This document shows, one piece after another, positions 1-6,125 of a stretch of DNA of 6,148 bases. A model generated the notes under the pieces. It did no database searches, had not been told where the DNA came from, and was given only the letters and a program-made list of their open reading frames with translations. Position numbers and translations under genes: made by a program. Every line of letters begins with the position of its first letter. Positions within the stretch are counted from its first letter, which is position 1. This stretch comes from CAVDAL01 sp963606965 (GTDB lineage: Bacteria > Actinomycetota > Coriobacteriia > Coriobacteriales > QAMH01), in assembly GCA_963606965.1 (NCBI GenBank), contig CAVDAL010000122.1, positions 1 through 6,148 of the forward strand, read 5' to 3'.

Positions 1-3
1 TTG

Positions 4-27
4 GCTATAACGCCGTGGCGGTTAAGC
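4..27 (-). terminator. weak candidate hairpin downstream of the gene
   Basis: About 15 bases past the stop, the minus-strand transcript can fold an imperfect stem of nine pairs with two single-base bulges and a four-base loop (outer arms at 4-13 and 18-27). It lies where a terminator would be expected, but no U run follows before the window ends, so termination here is uncertain. Confidence 0.22.
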
Positions 28-33
28 TTTAAG

Positions 34-61
34 CGAGCAATTTATTTAATAGCCTTGCTCG
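34..61. repeat. 7-bp perfect inverted repeat spanning the stop codon; possible terminator for a convergent plus-strand transcript
   Basis: CGAGCAA at 34-40 and TTGCTCG at 55-61 are exact inverse copies separated by a 14-base AT-rich loop that holds the TAA stop (42-44). On the plus strand the right arm is followed by TTTT (62-65), the order expected of a weak intrinsic terminator for a gene entering from the left. On the minus strand no T run follows. The large loop and short stem make this tentative. Confidence 0.35.
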
Positions 62-3000
62 TTTTAACCTTTGACCATCCGCTGTAAACATACTTGCCAT
101 TTACAACGCGGTAAGCCTTTACATAAACCTTAACCTTCTTGCCTGACTTCAACTTCTTGATAACCTTCTTAGCGCCGGTTACGTTGATAGTCTTTGTCTT
201 GCCACCAACTTTGTACTTGAGCTGATAACCATTAGCGCCAGCAACTTTGTTCCACTTTACAGTGAGCTTCTTCGTGCCAGCTTTTGCCTTCTTGATCTTT
301 GTAACAGTCAAGCTTGGCTTAGCAGTAACAGTAACTGTCTTGCCATTAACAACCTTGCCATTTACTGTCATGTAAGGAACAACAGTATATGTATAAGTTG
401 AGCCAGTGTTCAAGTTAGAGAATGCCTTGCTTGCAGCAGTGCCCTTTGCATATGTTGTGCCATTAACGATGACGCCTTCTGCTGCACCAAATGTCCAAGA
501 AACTGTAGCTGTGTTGTATGTTACAGCAGTCTTAGCTGTTGCAGGATCCAAAAGCATTTGAATCTGAGCAGCTTGTTCAGCATTTTGATCTTCAAGAGCA
601 TCAATTGCCTTCTGTGATTCCTCAGCATATTTCTTGAGCAAGTCTGTCAAGCGAGTTTCAAGATCTGTAAGCTCGTCTTTTGTAGCTGATGTGTCGCCGA
701 GTGACAAAACAGCAGCTGTCAAGTCGACGATGTCGTCAGCGTTTGACTTAACTTGGCCATTTTCCAAAGCTTCAACAGCTGCAGTAATTGCATCTGTAAC
801 TGTTGTTGTTACGCCCTTGAGTTTAGCCTGAGCATCAGCAATGTTTGCAGCATTTTCGCCAATTGACTTAGCATTGCTTTCATTGATCTTTGCTTGAGCT
901 TCCTTAAGTTCTGTTTGAGCCTTAGTAATTGCATCAGTCATATCTTTTGTTGTTGCATAAGTGCTCTTAATTGTGCTGATTGCATCTGCATTAGCTTTGA
1001 TTTCTTTGTTCAAAGCTTCAACAGCATCATCAATTACACTCTGGAGAGCAGACTTAGCTTCTGAGATTGACTTAGCCATTTCATCATCTGTTGCATATGT
1101 GTCATTCAAAGCATCAATCTGATCTTGCAAACCTTGAATCTTTGCAACATTGTTTGCAATGTCAGTATCTTTAAGGTCTTTGATTTCAGCCTTTACATAA
1201 TCAACAACAGTACCTGTAATGCCATTGAGTGTTGCATTAATGTCTGCAATCTTTTCTAAGCAATCTGCGATGTCTGCAGCTTCTTTGTTAGCAAGCTCAT
1301 TCTTAACATCTGTGATTGTCTTATTGAGTTTTGCAACTTCGTCTGCAAGTTCAGTCTTTGTTGCAGAAGTTTCTTGCAAGTTCTTAATCAAGCCATTAGC
1401 GCTATCAATCTTGCTTTGCAAGTCTGCTGCAATGCCATCTGCATAAGTCTTTGCATATGCCTTTGCTGCAGTTTCTGCGTTAATAATCTTTTGAGCAAGT
1501 TCAGTATCTGCAGTCTTTAATTTAGCAACATCAGCAAGAAGTGCTGCGATGTTGTCTGCATTTGCCTTAACTTTGCCTTCTTCCAAAGCCTTTACAGCAT
1601 CGCTAATTGCATCTGCAACTGTACCAGTGATGCCATCTAATTGACCTTCAACAGCATCTAATCTGTCAGTGATGCTCTTGATTGTGCCTTCATCACCAGT
1701 GAGTGCTGCAAGAGCATCATTAATGTCAGCGATGTCGCCTTGAATGTCTTCAATGTCGCCTTCAGCAGTATCGAGTCTTCCACTCAATTCTTCATCTACA
1801 TCTTTAAGGTCATCAATTGCATCTTCATTAGCTTTTACGCGTTTTTCAAGATCAGAAATACGATTCTTGAGTTCGTTGTCCCATTCAGTAATCAAAGCTA
1901 CATAATATGTGACAGTTTCATCAGTATTTTTCTTGTTGCAAAGGAGCAATGTTTCGCCATCTACAGACTTAACATTCTTTGCACTAAATGTCTTGCCATT
2001 TGCTTCATATGTAAACTTCTGATCTTTTGCCAATGTGATTGTTGGCTCAACATCTTTAAGAAGCTTAATTGTATTTGCTCCTGTTTTGTCAGCTTCAAAA
2101 GCTTGTTCAAATGTTGCGTAATATGTTGTTGCAGCAGGATCTGTTGTAGTTATAGAAGCTTCAGCCTCAACAAGATAGAGGTCTTTGTTCCAGCCATAAT
2201 ATGCTGGAGCAGCTAAATTAACGTCACTAGTCTTTTGTACTTTGAAGCCTGCTGTGTTTGCATTAACAACCAAAGTTGCATCTGTATATGTGCCAGCTTC
2301 AAGCTTGAGGTTTGTATTTTCAGGGTCTGTAACAGTGCCAGAAACTACAATCTTACCCTGAACTGTAGAATCATTAACAGTAACTTTAGGGTCATTTTTA
2401 ACACCAACAATTAAAGCATAATCATTTGCTGCTTCTTTGTTGGCAATGAGCTTAGCTTTGTTATTAATAACAGCTGTGCCATCTGTCACCATCAATGTAT
2501 ACATTGGCCCTGTATAGACGCTGTTCTTTGAAAGAATAGTGCCATTAACTGTTAAATCGCCAGCGTTAGAAACAAGTGCAAAACATTTTGAACTAGCAGC
2601 AGTCGTTAAAGTGCCGCCCTTTAATTCAAGCTTTGCGCCATCTGCAACGTCAAAGCCTACAAAGCCTTCGTCTGAGTCTTTAATAGTATATGTCTTTGAA
2701 TCAAAGTCAATTACGATATTTTGACCCTTAACAAATGCGATCTTTGCGCCTTCAGTATCGTCTCTTAACAACTTAATTGTTGTTGCTGTTTCTGGCAATG
2801 AGCCATCTTCAGCTACTGTAACTGCTGCTACAGCGTCTGCCAAAGAAGCATAATATGTTGTGCCAATTTGAGCAGCTGCTAATACTGACTTGTAAGTTAC
2901 TGTGCCTGCAGCTTTATCTTCTGTGCGAAGTGGCATGTAAACAGTTTGACCATCTTTTGCAGCTGTAACTTTTGTAGCAGTAAGTGTGAATCCATTTGGA

Positions 3001-6000
3001 TTAAATGTAAATGAAGCACCTACTGCAAGTTCAATTTCTGGAGCAACATTTGCAAGGAGCTTGATTGTTTTGTTATCAGCTTTTGCAGCAGCATAAGCGT
3101 CTTCAAATGTTGCGTAATATGTTGTTACAGCAGGAGCATCTCCTGTAGTGATAGAAGCTTCAGCCCCAACAAGATAATTGTCTTTATCCCATGCATATTT
3201 TGCTGGAGCAGCTAATGTAACACCGCTAGCCTTTTTAACAATGAAGCCAGATGCATCATCTGCAACTGTCAAAGTTGCACTTGTATATGTGCCGCCTTCA
3301 AGATCAAGATTTATCTTGCCAGGATCTGTAATTGCACCTGTAATTTCAATCTTGCCATTAATTGCTGGGCTTTTGTCGCCAGACTCAACAGTTACTTCTG
3401 GATTGCCTGCAACATCAATATTCAAAGCAATGCTTGATGATTTATAAGTATCATCAGCAATATCAAGAGCACTTTCACCCTTAATATCAAGAGTGCCAGC
3501 CTTTGCAATCACATCATATTTATTAATTTGGCTACTTGCGTTCTGGAGCTTGACGTTATCGATTGTTAAGTCGCCTTCATTCCAAACAAGATAAGGCAAA
3601 CTTGAAGCGCTTGTAGATACAAATGAGCCCTTCTGTAATACAAGCTTTGCGCCTGCATTAACAAGCAAACCTTTTGCAAGATTTCCACCACTTGTAATTT
3701 CATATTCATTATTACCAAGATCAATAACAATATTCTTATTTGCAGGAATCTCAAGGATTCCACCCTCGCAATTATCTAACAATGTGATTGTTGTAGCTGT
3801 TGAAGGTGCTGCTTCTTCACCAGTTGGAGCAGCAGCAATAGCGTCAGCTAAAGTTTCATATTTTGTTGTGTCAATTTTTGCAACAGCGACAACTGATGTA
3901 TAAGTTACATATCCAGTTGTTGAATCTGTTTTAACTCTTGGCATGTAAGATTTGCCATCGTTATCTTTGGCTGTAATATTTGTATTAGTGAATGTCTTAC
4001 CATTTGCATAATATGTAAAGCTTTGACCTGCTTCCAACTTAATTGTTGGAGTTACATCTTCAACCAAAACAATTACATCAGTTGCGCCAGCAGCTGCAAA
4101 TGCCTTTTCAAATGTTTCGTAATATTTTTCACCAATTCTGGCTTGAGCTGTGCCTTCTTCAACAGTATATACGCCGTCCATATTCTTTTCTGCCGGAATA
4201 TAGCCAGCAGCACAATATTCATATGGAGTCTGGCTTGCGAATGTACCACCTGAAACAAATTTTTCTACAGCTTCATTTGCTTTGCTTTCAGTAGAACCAT
4301 AAGCATAACTTTCAACTGCAGTAGCATTTGCAGCAGTTGTCTTGAATGTGCCACCAGTAACTTCAATTGTTGGAGCACCACCAGGATAGCTGCAGTTGCC
4401 AACAATTAAAGCAGAGCCATTTGGTGTAACACCATCACCATTGTGCACAAGTGTAGAAGCAGTAGCTTCTGTACTAATGATTGTGCCACCAGTAATTGAT
4501 GTTGTACCAGATTTAACTGTAACACCAGCTGGACCTTCAATTGTGCCACCAGTAATTACTAATTTACCTTTTTGTGGCTGATAAACAGCTGATTCTGTTT
4601 CAGCTGTAATTGTGCCACCATTGATTGTGATTTCTGTGTTGCCACGGCCTTTAAGACCTGTGCCAGCAACACCATAGCAAGTACCTTCGATAGTGCCACC
4701 ATTAATTGTGACCTTGGCAGGAATTGTTTCGTCAGTTTCACCTGTATATGTCACTTTAACAGCGCAAGATAGGCTTTCATTGCTATTAGCGCTAACTTTG
4801 CCTGTTTTATCTTTAGAAGAATCATTGATTGTTAATTCGCCACCGCGCTTAACAATAATAACTGCATCTTCCTTATTATCCGTTCTTACTTTATCGCTAG
4901 CTTTAATTGTGTGACCATTTAAGTCAAGCACAACGCCTGCATTAGCAATCTTGATTGATTCATCAAGTGCAACGTCATCATACATTGTGACTGTTGAATT
5001 ATCTGTAATTGCTGCAAGAGCATCTGCAAAGCTTGTGAAATATTTTTCACCTACAGAAGCTACTGCAGTGCCATCACCTACTGTGTAATAGCCATCTTCA
5101 CCTTTTTCAGATGGCATCAGGTCTTCACCACAAAGTTTATATGCTGGCTGAGTGTTGAACTTGCCGCCAGTAATAAAGCCAGCTACAGCTACATTTTCTG
5201 GAGTTGTTTCTTCAGTTGTATATGCATAGCTTGCAACAGCTGATGCTTTTGCAGAATTAAATATGCCAGCCTTGATTTCAATCTTTGCAGCTGTTCCGCA
5301 ATTTTCAGCGACGAATGCGTCGCCAGTGGAAGCTGCGCTGCTATCTTTATGAGCAAAGTCTGCCTTTGTGCCAACGCCCTTAACTGTGACTGTGCTATTT
5401 TCAGGAACAGAGACTGTGCCTGCTTTTGTATAAATGCCTGTAGCACCTTCAACTGTGCCAGCAGTAAGAGTCAATTTGCCCTGTGGCAAGTAAATGCCAA
5501 AGCTTGCATCTGTAGCTGTGCCTTTGATTGTGCCACCATTAATTGTAATGTCTGCAGTTTGGAGTGCTTCAGCAACGCTTATACCATAGGTATAGCCAGT
5601 GATTGAACCACTGCTAACAGTAAGGCTTGCTGTAGCGCCATCAGTGCCTTCATTAACTAATTCAATTGCAGAAGTAACATTTGTATTGCTTTCACAGCTA
5701 ATTGTGCCTTTACCTTCGTTTTTGGTAATCTCTGCGCCTTCATCTTGAATGGTTAATGTTGCGCCGCGTTGAACTGCAAACATTGAGCTACCGCTAAATG
5801 TGCCGCCAGCTGTAATTGCATAACCATGTAAATTCAAAGTTGCTTTTGTTCCAGCTGGAACCACAGTTGTAGATGTTAATTCAACATCTCTGGTAACTAT
5901 GATTGTTTCATCATTTGTAGCAGCCTTAAAAGCATCAGCGAAATCATCATAGTATGTTACTATCCCCGATTCTTGATTTACAATTTTTGCGACTGGTTGA

Positions 6001-6113
6001 GCCGTGCCTGTGCCACCTGTATCAGCAAAAGCCCACATTGGTGTGAAGCTTATTACTAAAACAACAGAAAGCACAAGTCGCGCAAAAAATGCGGCTATAC
6101 CTTTTTTCTGCAT
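42..6113 (-). CDS. giant secreted repeat protein: beta-helix-like adhesive repeats, coiled-coil stalk and C-terminal Fn3 modules (putative adhesin)
   Basis: A single uninterrupted frame of 2023 codons starts at ATG 6111-6113 and ends at TAA 42-44. The start is supported by an AAAGGA ribosome binding site six bases upstream and by a signal peptide that begins at this Met. Order of parts: signal peptide 1-30; A repeats 41-347 and 348-653; B repeats 654-988 and 989-1321; partial B 1322-1410; coiled coil 1411-1855; Fn3-like modules 1859-1933 and 1934-2023. The A and B repeats resemble the pectate-lyase-like adhesive domains of large Gram-positive surface proteins, with recurring I-[NT]-G-G-T-[IF] turns and a Y-Y-x-[TS]-[FL]-x-x-A head motif. 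I see no catalytic motif, LPxTG signal, lipobox or C-terminal membrane helix. The likely role, inferred from architecture only, is surface adhesion or a structural fibre outside the cell. I do not recognise a named gene. A large secreted structural protein with no adhesive role is the main alternative. Confidence 0.96.
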   Translation of the reverse strand: MQKKGIAAFFARLVLSVVLVISFTPMWAFADTGGTGTAQPVAKIVNQESGIVTYYDDFADAFKAATNDETIIVTRDVELTSTTVVPAGTKATLNLHGYAITAGGTFSGSSMFAVQRGATLTIQDEGAEITKNEGKGTISCESNTNVTSAIELVNEGTDGATASLTVSSGSITGYTYGISVAEALQTADITINGGTIKGTATDASFGIYLPQGKLTLTAGTVEGATGIYTKAGTVSVPENSTVTVKGVGTKADFAHKDSSAASTGDAFVAENCGTAAKIEIKAGIFNSAKASAVASYAYTTEETTPENVAVAGFITGGKFNTQPAYKLCGEDLMPSEKGEDGYYTVGDGTAVASVGEKYFTSFADALAAITDNSTVTMYDDVALDESIKIANAGVVLDLNGHTIKASDKVRTDNKEDAVIIVKRGGELTINDSSKDKTGKVSANSNESLSCAVKVTYTGETDETIPAKVTINGGTIEGTCYGVAGTGLKGRGNTEITINGGTITAETESAVYQPQKGKLVITGGTIEGPAGVTVKSGTTSITGGTIISTEATASTLVHNGDGVTPNGSALIVGNCSYPGGAPTIEVTGGTFKTTAANATAVESYAYGSTESKANEAVEKFVSGGTFASQTPYEYCAAGYIPAEKNMDGVYTVEEGTAQARIGEKYYETFEKAFAAAGATDVIVLVEDVTPTIKLEAGQSFTYYANGKTFTNTNITAKDNDGKSYMPRVKTDSTTGYVTYTSVVAVAKIDTTKYETLADAIAAAPTGEEAAPSTATTITLLDNCEGGILEIPANKNIVIDLGNNEYEITSGGNLAKGLLVNAGAKLVLQKGSFVSTSASSLPYLVWNEGDLTIDNVKLQNASSQINKYDVIAKAGTLDIKGESALDIADDTYKSSSIALNIDVAGNPEVTVESGDKSPAINGKIEITGAITDPGKINLDLEGGTYTSATLTVADDASGFIVKKASGVTLAAPAKYAWDKDNYLVGAEASITTGDAPAVTTYYATFEDAYAAAKADNKTIKLLANVAPEIELAVGASFTFNPNGFTLTATKVTAAKDGQTVYMPLRTEDKAAGTVTYKSVLAAAQIGTTYYASLADAVAAVTVAEDGSLPETATTIKLLRDDTEGAKIAFVKGQNIVIDFDSKTYTIKDSDEGFVGFDVADGAKLELKGGTLTTAASSKCFALVSNAGDLTVNGTILSKNSVYTGPMYTLMVTDGTAVINNKAKLIANKEAANDYALIVGVKNDPKVTVNDSTVQGKIVVSGTVTDPENTNLKLEAGTYTDATLVVNANTAGFKVQKTSDVNLAAPAYYGWNKDLYLVEAEASITTTDPAATTYYATFEQAFEADKTGANTIKLLKDVEPTITLAKDQKFTYEANGKTFSAKNVKSVDGETLLLCNKKNTDETVTYYVALITEWDNELKNRISDLEKRVKANEDAIDDLKDVDEELSGRLDTAEGDIEDIQGDIADINDALAALTGDEGTIKSITDRLDAVEGQLDGITGTVADAISDAVKALEEGKVKANADNIAALLADVAKLKTADTELAQKIINAETAAKAYAKTYADGIAADLQSKIDSANGLIKNLQETSATKTELADEVAKLNKTITDVKNELANKEAADIADCLEKIADINATLNGITGTVVDYVKAEIKDLKDTDIANNVAKIQGLQDQIDALNDTYATDDEMAKSISEAKSALQSVIDDAVEALNKEIKANADAISTIKSTYATTKDMTDAITKAQTELKEAQAKINESNAKSIGENAANIADAQAKLKGVTTTVTDAITAAVEALENGQVKSNADDIVDLTAAVLSLGDTSATKDELTDLETRLTDLLKKYAEESQKAIDALEDQNAEQAAQIQMLLDPATAKTAVTYNTATVSWTFGAAEGVIVNGTTYAKGTAASKAFSNLNTGSTYTYTVVPYMTVNGKVVNGKTVTVTAKPSLTVTKIKKAKAGTKKLTVKWNKVAGANGYQLKYKVGGKTKTINVTGAKKVIKKLKSGKKVKVYVKAYRVVNGKYVYSGWSKVKTSKAIK
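45..314 (-). other. Lys-rich C-terminal Fn3-like module (residues 1934-2023)
   Basis: The last 90 residues form a typical small Fn3-like domain: K-L-T-V-K-W-N-K-V-A-G-A-N-G-Y-Q-L-K-Y strands, an L-K-S-G-K-K turn, then V-K-V-Y-V-K-A-Y and Y-S-G-W-S-K at the end. Such terminal modules are common in secreted proteins of Clostridia and Coriobacteriia. By my count 26 of 90 residues are Lys, with almost no acidic residues, in sharp contrast to the acidic stalk. A basic end could bind anionic wall polymers, but that is inference. No LPxTG or hydrophobic tail follows; the protein ends K-A-I-K. Confidence 0.78.
315..539 (-). other. Fn3-like module 1 (residues 1859-1933)
   Basis: About 75 residues show the outline of a fibronectin type III fold. 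There is a B-strand T-A-T-V-S-W with Trp1873, a middle stretch ending in F-S-N-L-N-T-G-S-T-Y, the usual 'L-x-x-G-x-x-Y' turn, and an F-strand T-Y-T-V-V-P-Y-M. A V-N-G-K-V-V-N-G-K hairpin follows. It lies between the stalk and the last module and probably acts as a spacer. The call rests on pattern only. Confidence 0.65.
549..815 (-). repeat. partial coil repeat C3 (residues 1767-1855)
   Basis: The third coil repeat starts at Gly1767 (G-V-T-T-T-V). It has V-K-S-N-A-D-D-I with Asn at +24 (1791) and S-A-T-K-D-E-L with Ala at +43 (1810). It ends after about 89 residues in a Gln/Ala-rich helix (NAEQAAQIQMLL) and a D-P turn, where the Fn3-like modules begin. The part equivalent to +90 onward in C1 and C2 is missing. 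Confidence 0.7.
816..1223 (-). repeat. coil repeat C2 (residues 1631-1766, 136 aa)
   Basis: The second coil repeat starts at Gly1631 (G-I-T-G-T-V). It has a diverged I-A-N-N-V-A-K-I at +24, Y-A-T-D-D-E-M with Ala at +43 (1674), I-K-A-N-A-D-A-I with Asn at +77 (1708), and Y-A-T-T-K-D-M with Ala at +89 (1720). Its first 30 residues differ much more from C1 and C3 than those two differ from each other. Confidence 0.7.
1224..1634 (-). repeat. coil repeat C1 (residues 1494-1630, 137 aa)
   Basis: The first coil repeat starts at Gly1494 (G-I-T-G-T-V). V-K-A-N-A-D-N-I follows with its Asn at +24, then a degenerate T-A-D-T-E-L at about +41, and S-A-T-K-T-E-L with its Ala at +90 (1584). The same landmarks return at about 137 residues in the next unit. 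Confidence 0.75.
1884..2150 (-). repeat. truncated third B repeat (residues 1322-1410), short subdomain only
   Basis: The T-T-Y-Y-A-T-F-E-Q-A-F head (Tyr1331-Tyr1332) starts a third B copy, 332 residues after the second. It keeps the whole short subdomain: T-I-K-L-L-K-D-V, then E-A-N-G-K-T-F, then V-T-Y-Y-V-A-L-I, which matches the V-T-Y-[TK]-S-V exits of the two earlier short subdomains. The long subdomain is absent, and the chain passes straight into the coiled coil at Trp1411. It may act as the adaptor between the beta-rich head and the helical stalk. Confidence 0.75.
2151..3149 (-). repeat. B repeat 2 (residues 989-1321): short plus long beta subdomain
   Basis: The second B copy has its short subdomain head at Tyr999-Tyr1000 and its long subdomain head at Tyr1087-Tyr1088 (88 apart; 87 in copy 1). 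Shared segments include A-T-T-I-K-L-L, N-I-V-I-D-[LF], A-K-L-[VE]-L, G-D-L-T-[IV], G-K-I-[EV]-[IV]-[TS]-G, L-[ED]-[GA]-G-T-Y-T-[SD]-A-T-L and L-A-A-P-A-x-Y-x-W-[DN]-K-D. DNA at its two ends is nearly identical (around 3102-3165 and 2106-2166), which points to fairly recent tandem duplication or continuing homogenisation. Confidence 0.78.
3150..4154 (-). repeat. B repeat 1 (residues 654-988): short plus long beta subdomain
   Basis: The first B copy consists of a short subdomain (about 654-742, head Tyr664-Tyr665) and a long one (about 743-988, head Tyr752). The short part has the head, a hydrophobic strand (VIVLVEDV), an A-N-G-K-T-F segment and a V-T-Y-T-S-V-V-A-V-A-K-I exit. The long part carries L-A-D-A-I, T-I-T-L-L, N-I-V-I-D-L and a run of short strands ending in L-E-G-G-T-Y-T-S-A-T-L. 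The second B copy repeats this order at an offset of about 335 residues. The [NT]GGT turns of the A repeats are rarer here, so it is a related but distinct module. Function is unknown; it is probably part of the extracellular head. Confidence 0.78.
4155..5072 (-). repeat. A repeat 2 (residues 348-653), beta-helix-like adhesive module
   Basis: This second copy aligns with A repeat 1 along its length at an offset of about 304, for example Thr521 (TGGT) against Thr217 (TAGT). It shows the clearest rung ladder in the protein: [NT]-G-G-T turns begin at residues 471, 498, 521, 541 and 586, giving spacings of 27, 23, 20 and 45 (about two rungs). The head is K-Y-F-T-S-F-A-D-A-L near 357-366, followed by L-D-L-N-G-H-T-I. 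The closing linker (GGTF...Y-E-Y-C...P...DGVYTV) matches that of copy 1 and leads straight into the B repeats. A right-handed beta helix is the best guess. Confidence 0.8.
5073..5993 (-). repeat. A repeat 1 (residues 41-347), beta-helix-like adhesive module
   Basis: This is the first of two tandem copies with a spacing of 304 residues (head Tyr54 against Tyr358). It opens with the Y-Y-x-x-F-A-D-A-F head, then a predicted strand (TIIVTRDVEL) and an N-L-H-G-Y turn like the L-N-G-H of copy 2. Short beta coils follow, with turns at about Asn192 (NGGT) and Thr217 (TAGT), about 25 residues apart, as expected for rungs of a right-handed beta helix. It ends in a linker of the form GGxF...Y-x-L-C...P...DGYYTV before copy 2. 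The fold is inferred from the motif ladder. I see no pectate lyase active-site pattern, so a binding or structural role is more likely than an enzymatic one. Confidence 0.8.
6024..6113 (-). other. Sec signal peptide (residues 1-30)
   Basis: Residues 1-30 have a basic start (Lys3, Lys4, then Arg12), a hydrophobic core at about 13-23 (LVLSVVLVISF), and a c-region ending Ala28-Phe29-Ala30, a classic A-x-A signal peptidase I site, followed by a Gly/Thr-rich linker starting at Asp31. There is no Cys after the core, so this is not a lipoprotein signal. It also lacks a YSIRK-G/S motif. The protein is therefore expected to leave the cytoplasm by the general secretory route and be cleaved after residue 30. 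Confidence 0.93.
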
Positions 6114-6119
6114 GTCGTT

Positions 6120-6125
6120 TCCTTT
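6120..6125 (-). promoter_or_regulatory. ribosome binding site (AAAGGA)
   Basis: On the minus strand the bases AAAGGA lie six bases before the ATG at 6113, within a purine-rich run. This is a good match to a Shine-Dalgarno sequence at normal spacing, and it fixes the start codon together with the signal peptide. The rest of the 35-base upstream stretch is AT-rich. No complete promoter can be assigned because a -35 element would fall outside the window. Confidence 0.85.

Larger units (their letters stand above)
549..1883 (-). other. acidic coiled-coil stalk (residues 1411-1855)
   Basis: About 445 residues are Ala/Asp/Glu/Lys/Leu/Ile-rich, almost without Gly or Pro, and have hydrophobic residues at 3-4 spacing, clearly from the start (ELKNRISDLEKRVKANEDAI) to the end (DLETRLTDLLKKYAEESQKAI). 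This is strongly predictive of a long alpha-helical coiled coil. The stretch 1412-1493 is a unique cap that includes an N at 1429 in a V-K-A-N-E-D-A-I motif shared with the repeats that follow. From 1494 on the stalk is built from 136-137 residue units. Short Gly/Thr segments (GITGTV, GVTTTV) probably mark breaks or transitions in the coil. Whether it is dimeric or trimeric cannot be told from here. Confidence 0.85.

Noticed and set aside
1740..2216. Plus-strand open frame of 158 codons opposite the coil and third B repeat
   Set aside because: It is an antisense shadow: its Phe/Ile/Cys/Ser-rich product is what the complement of Asp/Glu/Lys/Ala-rich codons gives. No ribosome binding site or family pattern is seen, and the minus frame is plainly the coding one.
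4340..5540. Recurring short DNA words around TGCCACCA as a CRISPR-like or intergenic repeat
   Set aside because: They are the codons for the [NT]-G-G-T turns, always in frame and with uneven spacing, so the protein repeat explains them.
634..5606. Other short open frames of 60-90 codons on both strands inside the large gene
   Set aside because: All lie fully within the 2023-codon frame, have low-complexity composition that follows from it, and show no recognisable domain.
6084..6107. Six-base homopolymers (A6 and T6 on the coding strand) within the first ten codons as a phase-variation switch
   Set aside because: Tracts of six are too short and too common at this base composition to support slippage-based switching, and the frame is intact.
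42..6113. Trimeric autotransporter adhesin (Gram-negative type V secretion)
   Set aside because: The head-stalk layout and coiled coil are reminiscent, but the C terminus is an Fn3-like module, not a four-strand membrane beta-barrel anchor, and the signal peptide is short and ordinary.
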